Source of the DNA: an uncultured Steroidobacter sp.
GTDB lineage: Bacteria; Pseudomonadota; Gammaproteobacteria; Steroidobacterales; Steroidobacteraceae
Direction of reading: 5' to 3'
Assembly (NCBI GenBank): GCA_937864115.1
Contig: CALMII010000004.1
Span: 186,001-250,000, forward strand
Length of the DNA: 64,000 bases
Made by a program: the position numbers and the translations under genes. Under the pieces are notes generated by a model that was not told where the DNA came from, did not search any database, and was given only the letters and a program-made list of their open reading frames with translations. Position 1 is the stretch's first letter, and each line of letters opens with the position of its first letter. Positions 10,210-18,034 of this stretch are shown piece by piece.

Positions 10210-11526
10210 ATGGTCAGTCCCCAAAGGCGAGCAGAGATCATCGATGCACTCCGGCGAGGAACCGTTCCTCAATTTGGCCTGGACGCCCTCGCGGTAGGTC
10301 TGGAGCGCTTTGAAAGCACGCTGGATGAGGAGCTGACGCGAGTCGCGGCTGGAGGCGGTGGACTCAAGGCCGTGCGGGGTGAGTACGGAAGCGGTAAGAC
10401 GTTCTTTACGCGTTGGCTGCAGGAGCGTGCACGCGGGCGAGCGTTCGCATCGACAGAAGTGCAGATCTCGGAGACTGAGACGCCTCTACATCGAATGGAG
10501 ACGGTGTATCGGCGTCTTATCGAGCGTATCTCGACCGCGCATGCCGGCGCGGGTGCGTTTCGCGCGATTATCGACGGCTGGTTCTTCGCGTTGGAGCAGG
10601 ACGTGCTCGCAGAGAACCCGGTCGACGCGCAAGATGAGGAGAAACTGCTGGATCGAACGGAAGCGTTGCTGGAAACGCGACTCGCTTCGGTGAGCCGCAT
10701 TGCACCTGCTTATGCTGCGACGCTTCGCGCTTACCGTCGGGCACTGGTCAAAGACGAGCGAGATCTCGCCGAGGGTCTCATTGCATGGCTATCGGGACAG
10801 CCCAACGTTGCCGCACACATCAGGCGTGCGGCGGGCATCAAGGGCGATATCGATCACTTCGGCGCGTCGAACTTTCTCGCTGGACTGCTCGTGATTCTCA
10901 GGGATTCAGGCTTCGCCGGCCTCGTTCTCACGCTCGACGAAGTCGAGACGCTGCAGCGGATGCGAGCTGATACGCGTGAGAAGGGATTGAATGCGTTGCG
11001 CCAGTGGTTCGACGAGATCGACGCCGGGCGCTTTCCTGGTCTGTATCTGCTCATTACGGGGACGCCCGCATTCTTCGAGGGTCCTCAAGGCGTGCAAAGA
11101 CTCGCGCCACTCGCGCAGAGATTGCACGTCGATTTCGCCACCGACGCGCGGTTCGACAATCCTCGTGCGGTTCAGATTCGTCTTCCGGGATTCGGTCTCG
11201 ATCAACTCGTTCAGGTGGGAAAACGTGTTCGCGACATCTACCTTGAGCAGTCGTCCTCGGCGGATCGCATCGCGCAGCACGTTGATGAGCCCTACATCCG
11301 TTCTCTGGCAGATGCAGTGACGGGACAGCTCGGCGGGCGAGTCGGCATTGCGCCGCGCGTGTTCCTGAAGAAGCTTGTCGCTGACGTTCTCGATCGGGTC
11401 GATCAGTTTCCCGACTTTGATCCTCGCCAGCACTACGCCCTCACCATCAACGATGCAGAACTCAGCCGAACGGAGAGGGCGGCGCGGAAGCCGCAGTCGC
11501 TCGATGACATCGAGTTAGAGTTGTGA
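10210..11526 (+). CDS. brxD: BREX ATP-binding protein BrxD
   Basis: BrxD is an ATP-binding protein of the AAA/ORC-like class found with BrxHI in BREX-2 and some other types. The 438-residue product opens with an ALRRGTVPQFGLDALAVG motif typical of BrxD. It has Walker A GEYGSGKT at residues 57-64 and Walker B GLVLTLDEVETL around 237-248. The start ATG at 10210 follows pglZ by 8 bp, and its TGA stop overlaps the GTG start of brxHI (GTGA at 11523-11526). The tight spacing throughout pglY-pglZ-brxD-brxHI shows one transcription unit. Function within BREX-2 is inferred from association rather than direct biochemistry. Confidence 0.9.
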   Translation: MVSPQRRAEIIDALRRGTVPQFGLDALAVGLERFESTLDEELTRVAAGGGGLKAVRGEYGSGKTFFTRWLQERARGRAFASTEVQISETETPLHRMETVYRRLIERISTAHAGAGAFRAIIDGWFFALEQDVLAENPVDAQDEEKLLDRTEALLETRLASVSRIAPAYAATLRAYRRALVKDERDLAEGLIAWLSGQPNVAAHIRRAAGIKGDIDHFGASNFLAGLLVILRDSGFAGLVLTLDEVETLQRMRADTREKGLNALRQWFDEIDAGRFPGLYLLITGTPAFFEGPQGVQRLAPLAQRLHVDFATDARFDNPRAVQIRLPGFGLDQLVQVGKRVRDIYLEQSSSADRIAQHVDEPYIRSLADAVTGQLGGRVGIAPRVFLKKLVADVLDRVDQFPDFDPRQHYALTINDAELSRTERAARKPQSLDDIELEL

Positions 11527-13607
11527 GTGCGTTCGATCAGCTCCATCCGGCGGTTCAGTACCACATCGTCAACAGTCTTGGCTGGAGCGAGTTGAGGCCG
11601 ACCCAGCTGGAAGCGATCCAGCCGATCATTGCGGGTCACGACTGCCTGTTGCTCGCGCCAACTGCTGGCGGCAAGACCGAGGCAGCCCTCTTTCCCGTGA
11701 TGTCGCGAATGGTGGCCGAGGACTGGCGTGGTCTGTCCGTACTCTATCTCTGTCCTATCAAGGCGCTGCTCAACAATCTGGAGCATCGACTCAGCAAGTA
11801 CCTGGGACTGCTAGGTCGACGAGTGGGCGTGTGGCACGGGGACATTGGACAATCTACCAAGGCGCGAATGCTTCGTGACCCACCCGATGTACTGCTCACA
11901 ACGCCAGAATCGCTGGAGGGCATGCTCATCTCACGCAAGGTGGAACAAATTCCGCTACTCGGCGGCGCGAGGTCGATCATTGTTGACGAGCTCCATGCCT
12001 TCGCGGGCGACGATCGTGGCTGGCACATGCGAGCACTCCTCGGGCGACTCCGCTCAATTGCTTCGGCCCCAGTGCAGATCATCGGACTGACGGCGACCGT
12101 CGGAAATCCACAGGAACTGATCTACTGGCTCACGAAGGGCAGCGGCGGCAGGGTTGTCGGAACGGCGAGTCCCAGTGTAGGTGCCGAAATCGAAGTGGAC
12201 TTCGTCGGTTCCACGGTCAATGCGGCGTTGGTCATCTCTCGCCTCCATCAGGGAGAGAAGCGCTTAGTGTTCTGCGACAGCCGGTCGAGAGTGGAGGATC
12301 TCGCTCGGGAATTGCGGGCCCTCGGTATTCGAACATTCGTTTCCCATTCGTCGCTCAGCTCGGACGAGCGTCGTCAGGCCGAAGCGGCGTTCAGCGAGGC
12401 ACGGGATTGCGTCATCGTCGCCACGAGCACGCTGGAACTTGGAATCGATGTCGGTGACCTGGACCGCGTCATTCAGATTGACGCACCAGGAAGCGTCTCG
12501 TCGTTCTTGCAGCGGATGGGCCGAACAGGTCGGCGTTCCGGTTCGAATCGCAACTGCCTGTTCCTGGCAACGAACGAAACAACTTTACTGACGACCCTTG
12601 CGATCGTCTCGTTGTGGAAATCCGGCTACGTGGAGCAGGTGCGGTCGCCGGCGGAGCCTTGGCATGTCGTCCTCCAGCAAATGCTGGCGTTGTTGCTCGA
12701 GCACGGAGCGCTGCCCGAGCATGAGCTCGTAAGCAAGACCTCTATGTTGTTCTCGGAGCTGCCCGTCCAAGGCATTCAGGACATCATCCGCTCGCTCTGC
12801 GAACGATCCATTCTCTGGAGCAACGAAGGCGTGGTTTGGTTCGGACTACAAGGCGAGAAGTTGTTTGGGCGCCGCAACTTCATGAGCGTGACCTCCGTCT
12901 TCGTCAGTCCACCTCAGTTCGTGATTCTGCACGGGCAGGCAGAAGTCGGTTTTGTAAGCCCAGTGGTGTTGCTGCCGAATCCGGATCAACCAACCTCCAT
13001 TGGCCTCGCGGGCCGTGCATGGCATGTGGTCTCGATAGACTGGAAAGGAAAGCGCGCGTGGGTGGAGCCGACCGATTCGGCGCGGCCCACTCGATGGGAT
13101 GGTGGTGCGCGGGGGATCAGCTTCGAAGTGGCGCAGCGCGCGAAGCAACTCTTGGCCAGTGATACGTCGTCAACCTCTCTAAGTCGACGAGCCGCGGAGA
13201 CACTTGAGGCGCTGCGCCAGAAGTACGATTTCCTGCCGGTGGGTGACGGTACGGTTATCTCCGCCGAGAGAGATCGGCTGAAGTGGTGGACCTTCGGCGG
13301 CTTGGCCGCAAATCGAGCACTGATGGAGGCACTGCGAGGCAGCGGAGTTGAGGTGCGCTCTGCGGATGATTTCATCGTGAGCTTGCCAATGCACTTGCAA
13401 AGAGAAGCGCTACTTCAGCGCGTGAGGAGTCTGTCGCTCGACAAAGAAGCAATGGGTATCTGGGATGACCCAGCGGACAGCATCAAGTTCGCAGAAGAGC
13501 TCCCTCAGCGGTACATGGCGGATGTTGTGGCCGCTCGGCTACTCGACATGGATCACGCCCTAGCGCTTGCCGGACTGCCAATAGCATTCATGGAGGATCG
13601 AGTGTGA
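11523..13607 (+). CDS. brxHI: BREX Lhr-like DEAD/DEAH helicase BrxHI
   Basis: A 694-residue superfamily 2 helicase related to Lhr, the usual last gene of BREX-2. Seen motifs: the Q-motif region LRPTQLEAIQP, Walker A LAPTAGGKTEA (residues 45-55), motif II DELH near 155-158, motif III GLTATVGNP near 185, motif V STLELGIDVGD near 303, and motif VI QRMGRTGRRSG near 330. The remaining 350 residues are the winged-helix and Lhr-core-like extension. The GTG start overlaps the brxD stop. Its own stop (TGA, 13605-13607) overlaps the GTG of the downstream TIR-APAZ gene, which is not part of any canonical BREX-2 operon and is the most interesting junction in this region. Confidence 0.92.
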   Translation: MSAFDQLHPAVQYHIVNSLGWSELRPTQLEAIQPIIAGHDCLLLAPTAGGKTEAALFPVMSRMVAEDWRGLSVLYLCPIKALLNNLEHRLSKYLGLLGRRVGVWHGDIGQSTKARMLRDPPDVLLTTPESLEGMLISRKVEQIPLLGGARSIIVDELHAFAGDDRGWHMRALLGRLRSIASAPVQIIGLTATVGNPQELIYWLTKGSGGRVVGTASPSVGAEIEVDFVGSTVNAALVISRLHQGEKRLVFCDSRSRVEDLARELRALGIRTFVSHSSLSSDERRQAEAAFSEARDCVIVATSTLELGIDVGDLDRVIQIDAPGSVSSFLQRMGRTGRRSGSNRNCLFLATNETTLLTTLAIVSLWKSGYVEQVRSPAEPWHVVLQQMLALLLEHGALPEHELVSKTSMLFSELPVQGIQDIIRSLCERSILWSNEGVVWFGLQGEKLFGRRNFMSVTSVFVSPPQFVILHGQAEVGFVSPVVLLPNPDQPTSIGLAGRAWHVVSIDWKGKRAWVEPTDSARPTRWDGGARGISFEVAQRAKQLLASDTSSTSLSRRAAETLEALRQKYDFLPVGDGTVISAERDRLKWWTFGGLAANRALMEALRGSGVEVRSADDFIVSLPMHLQREALLQRVRSLSLDKEAMGIWDDPADSIKFAEELPQRYMADVVAARLLDMDHALALAGLPIAFMEDRV

Positions 13608-14971
13608 ATGGCGTCGGCAATGACTCTAAGACCTCGAACCGCCGCCTGATCTTTATCAGCCATGCAACACCTGATGACAATGAGATCACGCGATGGCTAT
13701 GCGGTCGTCTGACTGCAAGAGGCTATCGAGTATGGGCGGACATCGATCAGCTACGCGGCGGTGATCGGTTCTGGTCCGACATCCAAGGCGCGATTCGCAA
13801 CGAGTCTGTCCGTTTCATATCGATTCTCTCTCGAACGTCGGTCGGTCGCAGTGGGGTTCTGGATGAGCTTGCCGAAGCCCGCGACGTCTCAGCCAAGCTG
13901 AAGGACCCGAAGTTCATCATTCCAATCAGGATCGACGATCTGCCTTGGAACGAATTTCCGATTCAGCTGAAACAGTTGAATGGTTTGGACTTCTCCAAGG
14001 ACTGGGCCACGGGTTTGAATGCGCTTCTTGAAACACTAAAAGAAGATTCAATTCCTCTAGATGCAGGTGATCCAGAAGTCTCGAGAGTGTCGAGCCTGCT
14101 CGTAAGTGGACGAGAGCGGATACTGCCGAGGCCAGAATCAGGGCTGTTGAACTGGCTAACCATTCGTTCTTTGCCGTTGAACATTCACTATTACCTGACA
14201 TCGATGTCGGCAGGTGATTTGGCGGAAGCGCGATCACGAATTCGGCAGCCATGCGCGGCACATGATCGGTTGCTGATTACCTTCGCAGGGATTGATTCGA
14301 TGCCGGCTGCCCTGCCGAACGACATCGAGGTCGAACCCCGCCATACACTCACACTTGAAGAATTCCTTTCAGGCGAACCTGAGCGCGGCCCCAGCGTAGA
14401 CCGGCGTCAAGCGCATAACTATCTTTCCGACATACTGCGGCAGGCATTCGAGAACGAGCTGCGCAACAAAGGATTGGTGCAGTTCGATCGAAGATGGTTT
14501 GTGCCAAACAACTGGCGTGAAAAGAATCAAGGATGGTACGCGGGGGCGAGGGGTAAAGATCAGTATCGCGTCTTGGTAGGCAAGGCCAAGGAGCTAACTT
14601 GGCACTTCGCAGTTTCCGCGAAGATCCGTGCATGGCATCCACGGCGGATACACCTGATACCCCATGTTCTATTTTCACCGGATGGCGTCACGCCGCTCGT
14701 TGATCAGAAGCAGCTGCGACGACGGCATTGCAAGTTGTGGTGGAACGACAAGTGGCGAGATCTCATGCTCGCTTTCATCGGTGAGCTGTTTGGCCGCGGC
14801 TGCGACCATTGGAAGGTCTGCCTCGGCGGTGGTGCCACGATGGAACTGAAAGCGACACTAATGCGGATTCGTATGCCAGTAAGCTATTCCGAGGATAGCG
14901 CGCATATCCCCGCCGATGATGAAGAGGAGGAGTCGGAATGGGACGATCAGGAAGAAGAGCCGCTCCAATAA
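13604..14971 (+). CDS. TIR-APAZ NADase subunit of a SPARTA-type short Argonaute system
   Basis: The 455-residue product joins a TIR domain (residues 14-140) to an APAZ domain (about 190-430). In SPARTA systems this protein forms a heterodimer with a short Argonaute. Guide-RNA-directed recognition of invader DNA drives oligomerisation and the TIR domain depletes NAD+. Visible TIR elements are LIFISHA (15-21), GGDRFWSDI (52-60) and the putative catalytic Glu88 in GVLDEL. The APAZ signature is RRRHCKLWWNDKWRDLMLAFI-like, near 365-385. The tail is strongly acidic (DDEEEESEWDDQEEE), like the autoinhibitory C-terminal tails described in SPARTA structures. The GTG start at 13604 overlaps the brxHI stop by 4 nt, and the 3' end overlaps the Ago gene by 34 nt. 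Confidence 0.9.
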   Translation: MNGVGNDSKTSNRRLIFISHATPDDNEITRWLCGRLTARGYRVWADIDQLRGGDRFWSDIQGAIRNESVRFISILSRTSVGRSGVLDELAEARDVSAKLKDPKFIIPIRIDDLPWNEFPIQLKQLNGLDFSKDWATGLNALLETLKEDSIPLDAGDPEVSRVSSLLVSGRERILPRPESGLLNWLTIRSLPLNIHYYLTSMSAGDLAEARSRIRQPCAAHDRLLITFAGIDSMPAALPNDIEVEPRHTLTLEEFLSGEPERGPSVDRRQAHNYLSDILRQAFENELRNKGLVQFDRRWFVPNNWREKNQGWYAGARGKDQYRVLVGKAKELTWHFAVSAKIRAWHPRRIHLIPHVLFSPDGVTPLVDQKQLRRRHCKLWWNDKWRDLMLAFIGELFGRGCDHWKVCLGGGATMELKATLMRIRMPVSYSEDSAHIPADDEEEESEWDDQEEEPLQ

Positions 14972-16506
14972 GGAAACCCCGCACCATTCATGTTCCAGAG
15001 CCGATGCTGCGGTTCGGCCATGGACAGCGATGCGAGTACGTGAAGGATGGTCTGTTTTCTTTTGGTCCACTTGCACCTATTCCTAGTCGCGGGGCGTTGC
15101 GCTTCGGTGTTGTAGGAACAACGGAGGGTATGCGTCGATTCGACCGGTGGTCAGAATCGATTCGCACAGGTATTCCGTGCGCGGATGACAAGGCCCATAA
15201 GATGTCCTGGCCAGGTTTCTCCGCCGTCTTCGAAATCGAATGGCCCAAAGAGCCGCTGGCGCGAGTGATGGTCGATCATGACTCGGTGCGCAACGCTATC
15301 CGTCGAGAGAATCGGCATGAGGCGGTGTATGAGGCGGTTGGCATCTTCGAAACAGCCATCCGCCGATATCTGGAGAAAGAAGAATCGCTCCCTGATTTCT
15401 GGTTTGTTGTTATCGACGAGGAAGTGTTCCGGTTAGGACGCCCAGAACAAATCGTACCCGTGGCAGTTCGCACCGAGTCTATGCTTCCGATGTCGAGTAG
15501 GAGTGCTCGGAAATCCCAAGCCGGCGGAACCGCTCTGCTGTTCCCGGAATGGCAGAAGGATGCCGAAGCGACATTGGCGGTGGAAGCCTATGAAGTGAAC
15601 TTCCACAACCAGCTGAAAGCCAGGATGCTCCAACACCGCGCGGTGATCCAGATCCTCCGAGAGACGACAATCACGCCTGACGAGTTCGTTGATGCTCGGG
15701 GAAAGCCGAAGCGAAAAGTAGATGATCCTGCGACGGTTGCGTGGAATCTGTGCACGACGGCCTTTTTCAAAGCACAGGGAAAGCCGTGGCAGCTCGATGC
15801 TGTTCGTCCGGGTGTCTGTTACGTTGGTCTCGTTTATAAGCAGCTGCATGCACCAACGGCGAACGCGAATGCCTGTTGTGGAGCGCAGATGTTCCTGGAC
15901 TCCGGAGACGGCGTTGTGTTCAAGGGAGTCGACGGTAACTGGTACAAGGCCGACACAAAGGAGTGCCACATCTCGGAAGACAAGGCGGCTGAACTCATGT
16001 CCACGGTCGTTGCGTCGTATCGCGACAAGCATGGAGGTCCCCCTACCGAGTTATTCATTCACGGCAAGGCGCGTTTTGACGAAGCTGAATGGAAGGGGTT
16101 TCGGTCCGCAGTGCCATCCGGCACTCAACTTGCTGGAGTAAGGATACGGCGTTCTTTAGATGATCGACTCTACCGAGGACAAGGCGCCACGCCAGTATTG
16201 CGAGGCATCGCGGCAATCACCAGTAAGTATCGTGCGCTCTTGTGGTCGCGAGGATACGTTCCCCGCCTACGAACTTATCCCGGTTGGGAAGTACCGGCCC
16301 CGATCGATGTGGAGATATCGCAGGGGGAGGCTGACATCGACCAAGTGTTGACGGATGTGCTTGGACTTACGAAGTTGAACTATAACGCCTGCATCTACGC
16401 GGACGGCATGCCTGTGACTTTGCGGTTTGCAAACGCTGTTGGAGAGATCCTCACGGCGATACCAAGCAACGACTATCGACCTCTGCCATTCCGGTACTAC
16501 ATCTAA
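14938..16506 (+). CDS. Short prokaryotic Argonaute (MID-PIWI) of a SPARTA-type system
   Basis: A 522-residue short pAgo, close to the roughly 500 residues usual for SPARTA Argonautes, lacking N and PAZ domains. The MID domain (about 200-290) includes HNQLKARMLQHRAVIQILRE, the guide 5'-end binding region. The PIWI domain spans about 290-522. Its first strand reads VCYVGLVYK, where slicing Argonautes have an Asp, and the later LFIHGKARF segment lacks the usual DG. The tetrad is therefore broken and the protein should bind a guide but not cleave. The protein ends LPFRYYI, the conserved hydrophobic PIWI C-terminus. ATG 14938 lies within the TIR-APAZ gene, implying co-translation and 1:1 assembly. 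Confidence 0.9.
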   Translation: MGRSGRRAAPIRKPRTIHVPEPMLRFGHGQRCEYVKDGLFSFGPLAPIPSRGALRFGVVGTTEGMRRFDRWSESIRTGIPCADDKAHKMSWPGFSAVFEIEWPKEPLARVMVDHDSVRNAIRRENRHEAVYEAVGIFETAIRRYLEKEESLPDFWFVVIDEEVFRLGRPEQIVPVAVRTESMLPMSSRSARKSQAGGTALLFPEWQKDAEATLAVEAYEVNFHNQLKARMLQHRAVIQILRETTITPDEFVDARGKPKRKVDDPATVAWNLCTTAFFKAQGKPWQLDAVRPGVCYVGLVYKQLHAPTANANACCGAQMFLDSGDGVVFKGVDGNWYKADTKECHISEDKAAELMSTVVASYRDKHGGPPTELFIHGKARFDEAEWKGFRSAVPSGTQLAGVRIRRSLDDRLYRGQGATPVLRGIAAITSKYRALLWSRGYVPRLRTYPGWEVPAPIDVEISQGEADIDQVLTDVLGLTKLNYNACIYADGMPVTLRFANAVGEILTAIPSNDYRPLPFRYYI

Positions 16507-16987
16507 AGGGCATCGACAGCGCTCTCGTGAAGCCTACGCGCGCAGGGATGGGGAGAGCTACATCACCTTCCAGCGATCGAATCACCATTTGGTTACTTCC
16601 AGGCGACGAGTGATCAATGAGCGCGGCAGCCAGCGTGGGATGAAGCCAGAGGTATCTCGGGGACTGCGACCTCACGCGGTAGTCAGCAATTTGCACGTCG
16701 GAATGGGAATCTACTGCGCCGCACCATTGCCTGTGGGTAAGTGGACGCCGACCCTTGAAGATACTTCTCGTACACCGCATATAGGGGCCTAAACTCAGGG
16801 AGTACCAATATGTGGGGTTATGGTGCACTGCGTCGATCGACTCGCCATACACCGCATGCGCCGAACCTTCTGTTAGTCCGGAGGCGGGCTTCGCTGCAGA
16901 AACTTTCGTGGGCGCTTCTGCGCCGGACGCCCGCAAACATACGGTACCGGCGCATTTTCATCATCGAGCTTGTTGAGGAATGACGCC
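16507..16987. other. Intergenic region between SPARTA and CBASS
   Basis: About 480 bp without a convincing gene. Open frames on both strands here (16427-16792 plus, 16451-16936 minus) overlap the Ago 3' end, have no ribosome-binding site and no family resemblance. A weak sigma70-like pair TTGAAG (16755-16760) and TATAGG (16780-16785), spacing 19, could start CBASS transcription. The gap shows that SPARTA and CBASS are separate transcription units. Confidence 0.4.
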
Positions 16988-18034
16988 ATGGCGATTCTTG
17001 ACTGCAATGACGATATCGATGCTTACCACAGCGCCGAGGTAACGCTCGGTCGGGACGATCAGGCAGAAATGCGCAAGCGCCGCGATGCAGGTCGAACGCG
17101 ACTGCGCACCGGATTGGCGGGTAAGGGCCACCCGCTGCCAAGCGAACAGGACTCACAAGGCTCTTATGCGATGCGCACCATGCATCAGGACGGCCAATGC
17201 GACTATGACATCGATGATGGAGCTTACTTCGAGAAGGACGACCTGAAAGATGCGGTCGGCGTGCACCTGTCGCCGCTCGCGGCACGCGAGCGCGTGTGCG
17301 AGGCTCTTCAGCAGGACGATCGCCTGAAGTATCCGGCGAGCGTGAAAACAAACTGTGTGCGCCAGAAGTACCCGGAGGGGTACCACATCGACATCCCCGT
17401 GTATCGCATCGTCCGCGAAACGAACTGGAAGGGCGAAGAGGTCGTCAAATATCAGCTCGCCAGTGGCGACAACTGGGTCGTGCAGGACGCCCGCGCAGTT
17501 ACACGCTGGTACAACAGACTGGTAGGCGAGCTCAACGCAGGCGAGTCCGACGGCAGTCAGCTGCGGCGGCTGACAAAGCTCACGAAGAAGCAGGCCCGCA
17601 GCCGCATTGCTTGGAAGTCGAATACGACCAGCGGCATTTGCATGACGAAACTGATCGTCGACCACTTCGTAGCCGTCCCTGGCCGCGATGATGAGGCGCT
17701 CCTACAAACCTGGAAGGCGATACACGCGAAGCTCGCCTGGACGCAGCGTATTGCGCATCCAGTCATGGCGGGCCGGAACCTCGCCGAGGAAGGCGACGCG
17801 GAGGTGAAGTATTTCCGCGATCGACTGGGTGAGGCGCTGAACACGCTGAAGGTGCTCGAGGATGCCAAATGCACGCGTGAACAGGCGCGCAAGGCCTGGG
17901 ATATTGTATTCAACACGTCGTTCTTCAGTTCCCGTCCAAGCGACGATGACGAGGACACGAGGGGACGCGGTCCGTTCATCGTGACTTCGCAGGAAGTTGC
18001 CCGCCGCAACGACGGGGATCGCAGGTTTGGTTGA
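16988..18034 (+). CDS. cdnA: CBASS CD-NTase (DncV-like cyclic dinucleotide synthase)
   Basis: A 348-residue nucleotidyltransferase of the cGAS/DncV-like class. On phage infection such enzymes make a cyclic dinucleotide (3',3'-cGAMP for DncV) that switches on the effector. The active site reads QGSYAM (57-62) followed by CDYDIDDGAYF, giving catalytic Asp74 and Asp76, with a third Asp136 in GYHIDIP. The DIDDG form is that of clade A/DncV. ATG 16988 was chosen because GAGGAA (16975-16980) precedes it by 7 nt; an upstream TTG is less likely. The protein ends in a C-terminal Gly (RRFG), as needed for Cap2-mediated conjugation through the CD-NTase C-terminus. It overlaps cap2 by up to 38 nt. Confidence 0.92.
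   Translation: MAILDCNDDIDAYHSAEVTLGRDDQAEMRKRRDAGRTRLRTGLAGKGHPLPSEQDSQGSYAMRTMHQDGQCDYDIDDGAYFEKDDLKDAVGVHLSPLAARERVCEALQQDDRLKYPASVKTNCVRQKYPEGYHIDIPVYRIVRETNWKGEEVVKYQLASGDNWVVQDARAVTRWYNRLVGELNAGESDGSQLRRLTKLTKKQARSRIAWKSNTTSGICMTKLIVDHFVAVPGRDDEALLQTWKAIHAKLAWTQRIAHPVMAGRNLAEEGDAEVKYFRDRLGEALNTLKVLEDAKCTREQARKAWDIVFNTSFFSSRPSDDDEDTRGRGPFIVTSQEVARRNDGDRRFG

Noticed and set aside
16451..16936. A 161-codon minus-strand frame between SPARTA and CBASS
   Set aside because: Overlaps the Ago gene end, no ribosome-binding site, no recognisable domain; listed as intergenic.
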